A stretch of 41,172 bases of DNA from Intestinimonas massiliensis (ex Afouda et al. 2020) (GTDB taxonomy: Bacteria; Bacillota; Clostridia; Oscillospirales; Oscillospiraceae): the NCBI RefSeq assembly GCF_900626285.1, contig NZ_LR131147.1:1348715-1389886 (forward strand). The letters are read 5' to 3'. Below the pieces are notes generated by a model. That model saw only the letters and a list, made by a program, of their open reading frames with translations. It had not been told where the DNA came from and made no database searches. The translations under genes and the position numbers were made by a program. Shown here one piece after another: positions 7,983-16,417 of this stretch; position 1 is the stretch's first letter; each line of letters opens with the position of its first letter.

Positions 7983-8906
7983 TCAGCCCCCCTCCGCCGC
8001 CCGGGCGATGCCCGCCATGATATACTCCACGCATGGCACTGGGACACTATTACCCAAGGCCTTGTACCGGGCGGAGTCCGAGGCGCCGGGCAGGTCTGTC
8101 CACCCATCCGGGAACCCCTGAAGCCGCTCACACTCCAGTGGAGTGAGACGCCGGATCAGGAAAACCGCCAGTGTATCACGGCTTGGCTGGCAGATCAGAT
8201 CGGTGGCATCCTTCCCCTGACGGGCACTCTGGGTGGAGGCGGTATCGTCCTCTCTGAATTTGTCCACCCGCTGGCGGCGAAAAATGGCGTGCCGGTCCGC
8301 ACTGGTCAGGGTATAGGCCACATCATTTTGGATGCCAATGCCGTTGCCGCCATTGCGGGGCTGCCGGTCAATGGCATTGCCGCAGATACACATAGTCGGC
8401 TCCGGCTGGAGGGCCAGAGGCAGGTTGTTGCCTCCGGTACCAGCCCTGGCGGATAGTGTGGGCACGATCGGATGCGGCCCAGTGTATCGGCTGTCAATGC
8501 CGTGGTTCTCAAAAACCAGGGGCTGATGCCCGTGCTGTTGTGCCCGCAGGGTTCCGGTCTTATCTTCAGTGCAGTCCATGACGCTGCCGCCCTGGTCGTT
8601 GAGGCAGAGCACGGAGGGCATGCGGTTGCCGCTCTGGCCGGCCTTCAGGGTGGGCGCTGCACGCTCCGAGTATCCAATACTGCCCGCGCTGGCCCCCGCC
8701 CCGGCGGAAAACCCGGCTGTAATATCCCGGGTATCCGCCAGGCCGCACTCATCCCAGGCGGCCAGCCCCGCCTGCACCAGGAGGGCCGCATGGAGCTGGG
8801 GCGGGAGAGGCTTGCCCCGCTCCTTCGCCCTGCGCAGAATGCCCAGGCAGGCTCTCCTGGTCAAATAGTATTTTCGGGGCGGATTGTCCTGCAAAATCAG
8901 CGACAA
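7983..8906 (-). CDS. Cytosine-5 DNA methyltransferase, C-terminal part (motifs IX-X), start uncertain
   Basis: This frame carries the end of a C5 methyltransferase: the target-recognition-like region with CLNDQGGSVMDCTEDKTGTL and LSARAGTGGNNLPL, then motif IX/X sequences RRLTPLECERLQGFPDGWT and YKALGNSVPVPC. It is one frame off from the gene holding motifs I-VIII. The frame is open back to 9197, but a start there would overlap that gene by over 300 bases. I give a possible TTG start at 8906 near the block CSLSLILQDNPPRKYY and ACLGILRRAKERGK. Either the enzyme is made as two subunits, as in M.AquI, or a one-base indel broke a single gene. Confidence 0.7.
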   Translation of the reverse strand: MSLILQDNPPRKYYLTRRACLGILRRAKERGKPLPPQLHAALLVQAGLAAWDECGLADTRDITAGFSAGAGASAGSIGYSERAAPTLKAGQSGNRMPSVLCLNDQGGSVMDCTEDKTGTLRAQQHGHQPLVFENHGIDSRYTGPHPIVPTLSARAGTGGNNLPLALQPEPTMCICGNAIDRQPRNGGNGIGIQNDVAYTLTSADRHAIFRRQRVDKFREDDTASTQSARQGKDATDLICQPSRDTLAVFLIRRLTPLECERLQGFPDGWTDLPGASDSARYKALGNSVPVPCVEYIMAGIARAAEGG

Positions 8907-9513
8907 GGAACACCCTGCGTCTCCGCTGGGGGGTGCCGGGCCAGTATTGAGCGTCGAAGACCTTCCACGCCAGGGAGAATGCAGCTCCCACTCGTAATTT
9001 CCCAGCAGGTTGCCAGCCCCAGGGGTGAGGTCGAGTGAAAGGTATGGAATTGTCTGCAATTCCGGCGATCTGTTCCAGGACGAACCGGAAGTCCTCCCCT
9101 TTAGGGAAGCCGCTGCTGAACACGCCGGGGACATTCTCCCAGCAGAACCATCTGGGGCGAACAGACTTGCCTGTCCGCCCTCGTCGTATATCCGCATCCC
9201 GCATCTCCTTTGTCACCCGGATCTGCTCCAGGAACAGCCCGGACCGTGCGCCGGCCAGTCCGGCGCGGGTACAGGATGCCACGGATAAGTCCTGACAGGG
9301 TGAGCCGCCGCAGATAATGTCCACCGGCGGCAGCTTCGCCCCGTCCAGCCTGGTGATATCCCCCATATGGAGCGTCTCCGGGAAATGATGTTTCGTGACT
9401 TGAATGGGGAAGGGCTCAATCTCGCTGGCCCACAGTGGGGTGATCCCCTGCCGTATGGCGGCCAGCGGAAAGCCGCCGATGCCGTCAAACAAGCTTCCGA
9501 GGGTAAGGGTCAT
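8749..9513 (-). CDS. Cytosine-5 DNA methyltransferase, N-terminal part (motifs I-VIII)
   Basis: A 254-residue product from ATG 9513, overlapping the VirB6 stop as ATGA. It shows motif I (SLFDGIGGF), motif IV with the catalytic cysteine in GGSPCQDLS (C73), motif VI (WENVPG) and motif VIII (TPQRRRRVFLVADF). It then continues into a Gly/Ala/Pro-rich stretch and stops at 8749. Motifs IX and X are in another frame downstream. The enzyme would methylate cytosine in a short target and, with no restriction partner visible, probably protects the element's DNA from host restriction after transfer. Its position inside the transfer operon between VirB6 and PrgI fits that. Confidence 0.85.
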   Translation of the reverse strand: MTLTLGSLFDGIGGFPLAAIRQGITPLWASEIEPFPIQVTKHHFPETLHMGDITRLDGAKLPPVDIICGGSPCQDLSVASCTRAGLAGARSGLFLEQIRVTKEMRDADIRRGRTGKSVRPRWFCWENVPGVFSSGFPKGEDFRFVLEQIAGIADNSIPFTRPHPWGWQPAGKLRVGAAFSLAWKVFDAQYWPGTPQRRRRVFLVADFAGQSAPKILFDQESLPGHSAQGEGAGQASPAPAPCGPPGAGGAGRLG

Positions 9514-10397
9514 TTTACCGCCTGGACAATGGTGCGGGTGGTATTGACGGCAGCCTGGGCGGTGTAGACGGCGCTCATGATATTGGCTCTGGTGGTGGTG
9601 TCCAGGCCGAAGGCCCCGGCGATGCGGGGCACCTCTCCGGCGGCCAGCATGAGGCCAAGCCCCAGGAGGGCTTTGTCGCTGAACACCATAAGCCCCGCCA
9701 CCAGAATGGTGGCCTGGAGGAAGGCGCTGAGACACAGGCCAATGACCTGCTTGCACCACTGGGTGAAGCCGTCCGTATAGCCCCGGGGGATGGAGAACAT
9801 GTACAGGGAGCCCACCGCGATCTGGATGAGCAGGATGCCGCCCCGTTTCAAGTTTGAGAAGAACACCTTGATTACCGCATAGGCCATGAAGATCATGGCG
9901 AAGAGGAGCATGATGGGGTTGGTACCCAGGCCCCATTTGGCCTGGGCCGCGATATCCGTCAGGCCAGCCCCCTCAAGGCCTGTGAGGATTTCATTGCCCA
10001 GCTCCCCGATGCTCTTTCCCGCCCCTGTGATTTCCATGGCGAAGGTACCCTGGAGGGAGACGGAGAGGGCGTACAGCCGAACGGGCACAGTGGTGAACAG
10101 GCTGACGGCAAAGAAGCCCTTGAGGGCGTTGAGGGCGGGCTGCTGGAGATTGCCCCGGCCAGATGCGTACTCAATGCCGCACTCAAAGGCAGATACCACC
10201 ACGCTGACGGCAAAGAGGGCCCAGCCCAGTTGGGAGAAGAAGCGCACCACTGACCGCACCCAGGAGAGGTCAAACAGCTCCACCCCCATGTTTCCCATCT
10301 GGGCGAAGAAGGCGCCCAGGAAGCCCACCATCTGGCTGTAAAACCAGTCCAGGATGGACTCCATCACCGGATTGGCCACAAAGTCCCAAATAAACAC
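9510..10397 (-). CDS. VirB6/TrbL-like channel protein (CD1112-like)
   Basis: A 295-residue protein with about six hydrophobic segments, among them LGWALFAVSVVVSAF, PIMLLFAMIFMAYAVIKVFF and FLQATILVAGLMVFSDKALL. Topology, length and position next to the pilin-like gene match VirB6/TrbL proteins, which form the inner-membrane channel of conjugative type IV secretion systems. Start is GTG at 10397, 14 bases after the pilin stop. It overlaps the next gene at ATGA. The start MFIWDFVANPVMESILDWFY resembles the CD1112 family as I remember it. Confidence 0.87.
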   Translation of the reverse strand: MFIWDFVANPVMESILDWFYSQMVGFLGAFFAQMGNMGVELFDLSWVRSVVRFFSQLGWALFAVSVVVSAFECGIEYASGRGNLQQPALNALKGFFAVSLFTTVPVRLYALSVSLQGTFAMEITGAGKSIGELGNEILTGLEGAGLTDIAAQAKWGLGTNPIMLLFAMIFMAYAVIKVFFSNLKRGGILLIQIAVGSLYMFSIPRGYTDGFTQWCKQVIGLCLSAFLQATILVAGLMVFSDKALLGLGLMLAAGEVPRIAGAFGLDTTTRANIMSAVYTAQAAVNTTRTIVQAVK

Positions 10398-10411
10398 TCG
10401 CCTTCACCGCC

Positions 10412-10753
10412 TCAGATGCCTACGATATTCCAGATGTAATTGGGGGCCAGCAGCACGAAGATCAGGCAGACGAACAGGATGGCCGCCCCCGTCCACTCAA
10501 ACTGGCCGTGCTTGCGATAGTCGAAGAAGCACAGTGCCACCTTGACAAAGAATGCAATCCCCAGCACCATGGTGAGGGCGGGGAACACCACAGTATCCAC
10601 CACGGTCTTAATCTGGCCGGCGGCATCCGTCCAGGTCTGCTCCACGGCGTCCGCCACATTGCCGGCGGAGGAGGCGAAGGCCGGGACCATGCACAGGGCG
10701 GCCACCGTCAGGGCCAGGAGCAGCACCCGGATGCCCTTTTTTCTGATACTCAT
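10412..10753 (-). CDS. Pilin-like TrbC/VirB2-type small protein
   Basis: A 113-residue protein with a signal peptide (basic start MSIRKKGIRVLLLAL, cleavage likely after PAFA) and two hydrophobic helices (about 56-75 and 90-110) joined by a short charged loop FDYRKHGQFEW. This is the usual plan of VirB2/TrbC pilins and of the DUF3852-type proteins next to VirB6 in clostridial elements. ATG at 10753 follows GGAGGTG. The T-tract of the terminator behind the adhesin gene lies only about 15 bases before the start codon, so expression needs read-through. Confidence 0.82.
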   Translation of the reverse strand: MSIRKKGIRVLLLALTVAALCMVPAFASSAGNVADAVEQTWTDAAGQIKTVVDTVVFPALTMVLGIAFFVKVALCFFDYRKHGQFEWTGAAILFVCLIFVLLAPNYIWNIVGI

Positions 10754-10766
10754 TCTGACACCTCCA

Positions 10767-10801
10767 TAAAATTGGAGGGTCGCCCGACTGGGGCGGCCCT
10801 T
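10767..10801 (-). terminator. Hairpin with T-tract between adhesin and pilin genes
   Basis: On the minus strand AGGGCCGCCC and GGGCGACCCT form a 10-base stem with one mismatch and a short loop, followed by TCCAATTTT. It starts about 20 bases after the adhesin stop and ends just before the GGAGGTG of the pilin gene. Confidence 0.6.
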
Positions 10802-10821
10802 CTAACGATAGTTTGCTGGAA

Positions 10822-13800
10822 TCAATAGCCGGTGCGGGGCAGGGGCTCGGCGGGCTTGTAGACCTTGGTCACCCACCGGGAGGTGGCCATAATCCACTGG
10901 CCGTTGTACACGCCGCCCACATCCGCCTGGTTGACGAATTGGCTGCCACCGGTAAGCCAGGCGTAGACGGTGGCATAGACCTGGGGCGCCTCCACCTGCC
11001 GGAAGTTGGCGGGCACCACGCCGAAGGACACCATGAATTCGGTGACGTACTCGTTGGAGGCCAGGCCCAGGGCGGCCCTGGAGGCGTCCAATACATAGTT
11101 CTGCTGGGTGCTCAGGTTGTCCGCCAAGGTGCGCCAAGTGCCGCCACTCAGGTTGGTCTTGTAGACCACCTTATAATTGCCCGGCACGTTGTAGGTGCCA
11201 GTGACAATCTTGTCCAGCCGCACCGCCTGGCCGGGCAGAGTGTCTCGCCAATAGAACGATGTAAGGCTGGTGGTGGAGTTGTTGCCGATGCCTCCGAAAT
11301 CGTAGCGGATCTGTTGGCCGGGCATGACCTCCACATAGCCGGTTTTTTGGATGCTTACATTGGTGTAGAGGCCCTTGTTGGTCATGGCTGCCTTTACGAT
11401 CTGCCCTTCAAACTCAATCTCCACCTCGATGGGGGTCTTGTCCAGGCCGTAAAAGTCTGCGGCCTTGGATTCCACGATTTTGTAGCGGCCCAGGGGGAGA
11501 GGCCGGGAGGATGCAACGCCGTTCTTGTCCGTCTCAACCGTATCGACCAAGTTGCCGGTCCGGGCGTTGTAGATCTCAAACTCTGTGCCGGGGATGGGGG
11601 TGCCGGCGGGCCAGCCGTTGACACTGTTGTAGTCCGCGGAGGTCTTTGTTATCTGGATCTGTCCAGTGATGGGGGTGTTCTCCCACTCCACCTCGGTGGT
11701 CTCCCCAGACTCCACATAGACGGTCTTTTTCTCCGTGTCAGGAACATAGCCCTCATTCTCTAACTCTCTGAGATAATACCGCCCGGCCTCCAGACCCTCG
11801 ATCAGTACATACCCCTCGTTATCCGAAGTGTACTGGCCAACGGGGGTGTTGGTGCTGTCATAGAGGATAAACGGCACCCCATAGATGCCCTCGCCGGTGG
11901 CGCTGTCCGTCTTGTGGATGAGGATGGCGCTGACCGGCGTATTCTCCACCTGGAGGGTGGTTGTCTCCCCGTTCTCCACCTCGAAATAGTGGGGCGTATC
12001 GTCCATGTGGAAGCCTTCCGCGCTCTCGGTTTCCACGGCATAGTACGATCCATTCTCCAGGGACAGGAACACCCGGCCGTTTCGGTCTGTTGTCACGGTA
12101 CCCACCAGGGCGTCGTCCATACGGCGGATTTCAAATGTAGTGTTGGGAATCCGCTCCTTGGTGTCATCCGCGTTGACCTTGATCAGCTCCAAGCCGCCCA
12201 CAGGGTCGTTATACACCGTGATGGTCTGGGTGTCGTTGGGGTTGATGACCACCGTTTGGGTACGGGTCTCCTCATGGATGGTGTAGCCCTCGATGGTCTT
12301 GGTTTCCGTGATGATGAATGTCCCCACCAAACCGTCAATGATGATCTGGCCGTTTTCGTCAGTGCGGTAGAGGCCCATGCTGGAGGTCATGCCGCCGTTG
12401 TCGTCCACCACCGTGCCGTCCGCCTCGGTGATGGTAAACTCTACCCCCTCCAGGGGCTCATGGGTGACGGAATCCAGCTTGTTGATGACAAGGCCGCCCT
12501 TGGGGGTGTTGGTGATGACCACCGTTTGGGTATCTACACCCTCCCCGATGACTACATTGGTGGAGGGGGCGTCCATGACGTACCCATGGGGCGCCTTGAT
12601 CTCCGTGAGCACGTATGCGCCGGGGGCCAGGTTGGTGATGCGGATCTCACCGCTGCTGTCGGTGGTGAAAATACCGTTCTGGGTGAGGGTGGAATCGCCA
12701 ATTACCCCGTCCAGTCCCACCTCGCAGCCGGCGGCCGTCGTCACTCGGAACTGGGCCCCGGCGAGAGGCTGGCCCGTGGCGCTGTCCCGTTTCTGGATGA
12801 TCAGCTCACCCTTCGGCTGATTCTTAAAAGTGAGGCTGACCGTCCGGCCCTCTTTGATCTGCACGGTCTGGGCCTGGGTATCGATGAGGTAGCCCGGAGG
12901 GGCCTGGGTTTCCGTCACCACCACGCTCTTTCCGGGCTGGAGGCCGGAGATCAGGATCTCACCATTTTCGTCCGTCCGGTAGATGCCGTTGGAGTCCCCA
13001 ATGAGGGTGCCGTCCGCATAGGTGACCTTGAACTCTGCGTCAGGCAGGGTCACGCTGGGGTTGGCCGAGCACACCTTGCGGATCAGGAGGTTCCCGTCCG
13101 GCATGTTTTCAAAGCGGACAGTGATGACACTCTGCTCCCCGTTGTCTGCCAGGTAGACGGTCTCGGAGGACTGGATGATGCTGTACCCGTCCGCCGGATC
13201 CACCTCCTCCACGATGTACGATCCTGGCTTCAGGCCCGTCCAGATGGCCATGCCGTTGGAGCCGGTCACCTTCTGTCCAATCACGGTGCCGCCGGTACCG
13301 GAGGCGCCTCCCAGGTAGCGGAGCTGGAAGGTGGCCCCGCCCAGGGCCTCGCCAGTGACGCTGTCCGTCTTGTGTACCACGATGGCGTTGAGGGGGACGT
13401 TCTCAAATGTCAGAGACTTGTTTCCGCCGCCCTCAATATAGACCTCCTGGGTGGCAGGCTCCTTGATGGTGAAGCCGGGGGCGGGTTCCAGCTCCGTCAC
13501 CCGGTACCAGCCGTCCCGCAGGCCCTCCAACACGATCTGGCCGCTGGCGTCAGTGAAGTAGATCCCCAGGTTGTTGAGCTCGCCGGTGTCGGTGCCATTG
13601 CTGCCGTACCAGAGCTGGAATTTGGCCCCCCGGATGGGGCTGCCGGTGATGCTGTCTACCTTCTGGATGGTAAGGGTGGGCTTTTTGTGGTTCTCGAAAT
13701 AGACGGTGTGGTTCCGGTTGGGATAGAGGGTGACCAACTGGGGCTCCGCATCCATGAGATAAGGGGAGGGAACCGATTTTTCTGAAATTTGATACACCCC

Positions 13801-16344
13801 GGGCAGCAGATTTTCCAGGGTGGCCGTTCCGTCTGCCCCGGTCTTGATTTCATCCACGCTGTGGCCGTCCGCCGCTTCCACCAGGAATACGGTATCCGGC
13901 ACGGGCTCCCCGGTGTCGGCATCCCGCTTCACCACCGTCAGGTTGGGGCGGATGTCGTTCTCTAGGATGATCGTGGAGGTCTTGCCGGGGAACAGCTCCA
14001 CATGGCGTTCCACCGGGTCGCTGATGTGGTCTGAGGTGGTGTCCAGCTCCTTGACCGAATACACCCCCGGCTCCAGGCCGGAGATCAGGATCTCTCCATT
14101 TTCATCAGTGGTACGGTCCAGATACCGGCTGCCGTCCTCGATTTTGGCGATGCGGAAAGTCACCCCAGCCAGCCGGGAACCGTCCGCACTCAGCTTGATG
14201 AGGTGCAGGGAGGGCTGGACGGAGTTGGTGAACACAAACCGGGCTGTCTGGTTGGCCTCCAGTTGGATGATGCGCTGGGCCTCATCAATGATGTAGCCGG
14301 GGCAGTCCAGTTCCGTCACCACATAAGCTCCGGTGGGCAGTTCAGACAGGTCGATTTCGCCGTTTTGGTCGGTAACAAATTCCGCCGGGCCAAAGCTGCC
14401 GTCCACCGCCTCAATGCGGAACTTGGCGTTGGGGATCACCTTGGAGGGGTTGGCGCTGTCCACCTTGACCAGCCAGATCCCGGGCTTCTGGTCGTTAAAA
14501 AAGTAGAGCTCCTTAATACTGTCTCCGGCCTTCAGTTCAATTTCCTGCGGGGTGGAATCCGCCAGATGTCCACTGTCCCCAGTGTCCACCTCTTGGACGC
14601 GGTAGGTGCCCGGCCGGCAGTCCGTGAGCAGGATTTCTCCCAAAGCGTCTGTCTCATAGTCCCCCAGCAACTCCCCATCCCGCCAAATACGGAAGGTGAC
14701 GCCGGGCATGGTCTCATGGCTCTCTCGGTCGTACTTGATAATCTTCAGGCCGGGCAGGGCCTCGTTCTTCAGGGTGTAGGTGACGCAGTCTCCTGCCACC
14801 ACAGTGGTGGTATAGGTCTGGGAATCCCGCTCCCACCCCTCTGGAGCGGACAGTTCCCGGATTTCGTATGCCCCCGGCTTCAGCTCCGTGAAGGTATAGG
14901 AACCGCCGGTGCCGGTGGTACCGGTATAGGTCGCGCCGCTCTCAATGTGCTTGATCTGAATCCGTGCCCCGGCCAGGCTGGCCCCGGTGGAAGCGTCGAT
15001 CTTCTCGATACGCAGGTCGCCGTAGGGTTCATTTTCAAAGTCCACCTCGGCGGTTTCCCCGTACTTCACGGTGACCTGTTTGACCGGCTCCTCGTCCAGC
15101 AGATGATACTCCGGGGGTACCCGCTCATAGATGGTGTAATTGCCCACTTCTGTGAGAGGGATGGTGATGGAACCGGACTCCGGCGTGGTGTAGACGCCGA
15201 TGGTGTCCCCGTCCGGGCCCACCACCTCGAAGGTGGCACCGGAGAGGGTGACAGTAGTGCCCGCCTCATACTTGGTGATCTTGAGGGCGGTTTCGCTGGG
15301 AGGGGGCGTAGGCTCGTCTGGGTCATCCGGCTCGTCGGTATCCGAATAGTTAGAGATGGCGTTTCGCAGCAGGCTGACCTTGGGATCCGTGTCGCAGAGG
15401 TAACTCTGGAGGTTGCCGTACTGGTCAACCTCCTGGCAAAGCGCGTAAAATACGACATACTGGTACACATCGGCTGAGAGGGAGAGCTGGACACTGCCGC
15501 TCTGGCCCGCTACGCAGTCCTCTGGGTAGAGCACCTTGAAGGTCCCCTTGTAGCCGTCTCCGGTATTGGAGACCTTGACCTGGGTAATATCCTGGTTGTT
15601 CTCATCCACAATACGGGCGCCCTCCGGTACGTCCGTCCCATCCTGGAACGATACATTAACAGCCTGTCCGTCCACCCAGGTCGGAGAAGTGACAGTAAAT
15701 ACCTGCTGGCGATAGGCGGCCCCATCAATGGTGACGGGGTAGGCTGCCTCCTGATCTGGGGAGGTGGTGAGCTGGGGCTCTGCCACACTGGTCCATGTGG
15801 TACCCTGAGTATAGATTTTGACCGCGGCATTGAGAATGCTTTCCCCAATCTCCCTCTCCGGGCCGGTAAGTCCGGGGGCTACGGTGACGTCGCTGATGTC
15901 CCACTCGGGGATCAGGTAACACCACAGGGCAATCTTGCCGGCGTAAAATGCCTGGTACTTGTTGGTCAGACCCAACTCCGCCAGGGAGCGGTGGGGGTAC
16001 ATGTTGGCCACCAGGCCCACCACTTTAGAGTCTGACGCTTTCTCCTCCGCCAGATAGCGGATGCTCTCCCCTTCAGGAACCGTCTGTGGTACGCCGTACT
16101 GGTCTGGCGTTACACAATAGGCTGGGATTTCCTGCGTCTCCCCGACGCTGTTGCGGTAGAGAAAGTAGGTATACGACTGGGTCTGCACCCTGCCGTTGAC
16201 GGCCAGATAATTCATGGAGTAGCCGCCGCTGTAAATGTTGACCTCACCCAGGGCCTCCTCCGGGGTGGAGGCGGCACCCGCCGGCAGGATCAGCAGGGAC
16301 AGGGCCACCGCCAGGGTGAGCATCAGGCTGATGATTCGTTTCAT
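10822..16344 (-). CDS. Giant secreted Cna-B/SpaA repeat adhesin ending in LPRTGY
   Basis: A 1,840-residue secreted protein. I chose ATG 16344 (AGGAGGG 10 bases upstream) over the in-frame TTG six bases earlier. A signal peptide (about 1-25) is followed by a roughly 320-residue N-terminal domain with a Cys in IPAYCVTPDQYG, resembling thioester (TQXA) adhesion domains, and a Pro/Asp/Glu linker. I count 14 Cna-B/SpaA repeats from about residue 350 to 1665, each opening with a form of L-x-I-x-K-x-D-(S/A)-x-T-G and containing a conserved Glu before the GY turn, as needed for Lys-Asn isopeptide bonds. A unique domain of about 170 residues ends in LPRTGY, with no hydrophobic anchor. Likely a surface filament for mating-pair contact, processed by the sortase encoded upstream. 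Confidence 0.88.
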   Translation of the reverse strand: MKRIISLMLTLAVALSLLILPAGAASTPEEALGEVNIYSGGYSMNYLAVNGRVQTQSYTYFLYRNSVGETQEIPAYCVTPDQYGVPQTVPEGESIRYLAEEKASDSKVVGLVANMYPHRSLAELGLTNKYQAFYAGKIALWCYLIPEWDISDVTVAPGLTGPEREIGESILNAAVKIYTQGTTWTSVAEPQLTTSPDQEAAYPVTIDGAAYRQQVFTVTSPTWVDGQAVNVSFQDGTDVPEGARIVDENNQDITQVKVSNTGDGYKGTFKVLYPEDCVAGQSGSVQLSLSADVYQYVVFYALCQEVDQYGNLQSYLCDTDPKVSLLRNAISNYSDTDEPDDPDEPTPPPSETALKITKYEAGTTVTLSGATFEVVGPDGDTIGVYTTPESGSITIPLTEVGNYTIYERVPPEYHLLDEEPVKQVTVKYGETAEVDFENEPYGDLRIEKIDASTGASLAGARIQIKHIESGATYTGTTGTGGSYTFTELKPGAYEIRELSAPEGWERDSQTYTTTVVAGDCVTYTLKNEALPGLKIIKYDRESHETMPGVTFRIWRDGELLGDYETDALGEILLTDCRPGTYRVQEVDTGDSGHLADSTPQEIELKAGDSIKELYFFNDQKPGIWLVKVDSANPSKVIPNAKFRIEAVDGSFGPAEFVTDQNGEIDLSELPTGAYVVTELDCPGYIIDEAQRIIQLEANQTARFVFTNSVQPSLHLIKLSADGSRLAGVTFRIAKIEDGSRYLDRTTDENGEILISGLEPGVYSVKELDTTSDHISDPVERHVELFPGKTSTIILENDIRPNLTVVKRDADTGEPVPDTVFLVEAADGHSVDEIKTGADGTATLENLLPGVYQISEKSVPSPYLMDAEPQLVTLYPNRNHTVYFENHKKPTLTIQKVDSITGSPIRGAKFQLWYGSNGTDTGELNNLGIYFTDASGQIVLEGLRDGWYRVTELEPAPGFTIKEPATQEVYIEGGGNKSLTFENVPLNAIVVHKTDSVTGEALGGATFQLRYLGGASGTGGTVIGQKVTGSNGMAIWTGLKPGSYIVEEVDPADGYSIIQSSETVYLADNGEQSVITVRFENMPDGNLLIRKVCSANPSVTLPDAEFKVTYADGTLIGDSNGIYRTDENGEILISGLQPGKSVVVTETQAPPGYLIDTQAQTVQIKEGRTVSLTFKNQPKGELIIQKRDSATGQPLAGAQFRVTTAAGCEVGLDGVIGDSTLTQNGIFTTDSSGEIRITNLAPGAYVLTEIKAPHGYVMDAPSTNVVIGEGVDTQTVVITNTPKGGLVINKLDSVTHEPLEGVEFTITEADGTVVDDNGGMTSSMGLYRTDENGQIIIDGLVGTFIITETKTIEGYTIHEETRTQTVVINPNDTQTITVYNDPVGGLELIKVNADDTKERIPNTTFEIRRMDDALVGTVTTDRNGRVFLSLENGSYYAVETESAEGFHMDDTPHYFEVENGETTTLQVENTPVSAILIHKTDSATGEGIYGVPFILYDSTNTPVGQYTSDNEGYVLIEGLEAGRYYLRELENEGYVPDTEKKTVYVESGETTEVEWENTPITGQIQITKTSADYNSVNGWPAGTPIPGTEFEIYNARTGNLVDTVETDKNGVASSRPLPLGRYKIVESKAADFYGLDKTPIEVEIEFEGQIVKAAMTNKGLYTNVSIQKTGYVEVMPGQQIRYDFGGIGNNSTTSLTSFYWRDTLPGQAVRLDKIVTGTYNVPGNYKVVYKTNLSGGTWRTLADNLSTQQNYVLDASRAALGLASNEYVTEFMVSFGVVPANFRQVEAPQVYATVYAWLTGGSQFVNQADVGGVYNGQWIMATSRWVTKVYKPAEPLPRTGY

Positions 16345-16365
16345 TTGCAAACTTCCCTCCTAAGC

Positions 16366-16393
16366 AAAAAGCGGGAGGCTTGCCGCCTCCCGC
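16366..16393 (-). terminator. Strong intrinsic terminator before the adhesin gene
   Basis: Perfect 9-base arms GCGGGAGGC (16371-16379) and GCCTCCCGC (16385-16393), with TTTTTG following on the minus strand. Only about 20 bases separate the T-tract from the adhesin start codon, leaving no room for a promoter after it. Confidence 0.85.
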
Positions 16394-16417
16394 CGGTTTG
16401 TCTGGGACGCTGTTAGG

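Noticed and set aside
7874..8131. N-terminal extension of the tandem ribbon-helix-helix protein
   Set aside because: It lies inside the methyltransferase end and has no protein-like pattern. ATG 7873 has a good ribosome binding site.
11914..13785. Long plus-strand frames opposite the adhesin (also 10813-11763 and 14203-15477)
   Set aside because: Shadows of the Cna-B repeats. The products mirror the repeat period and lack ribosome binding sites.
10822..16344. Regular repeats that might be taken for a CRISPR array
   Set aside because: They are diverged coding repeats of about 250 bases in one open frame, not short identical repeats with unique spacers.
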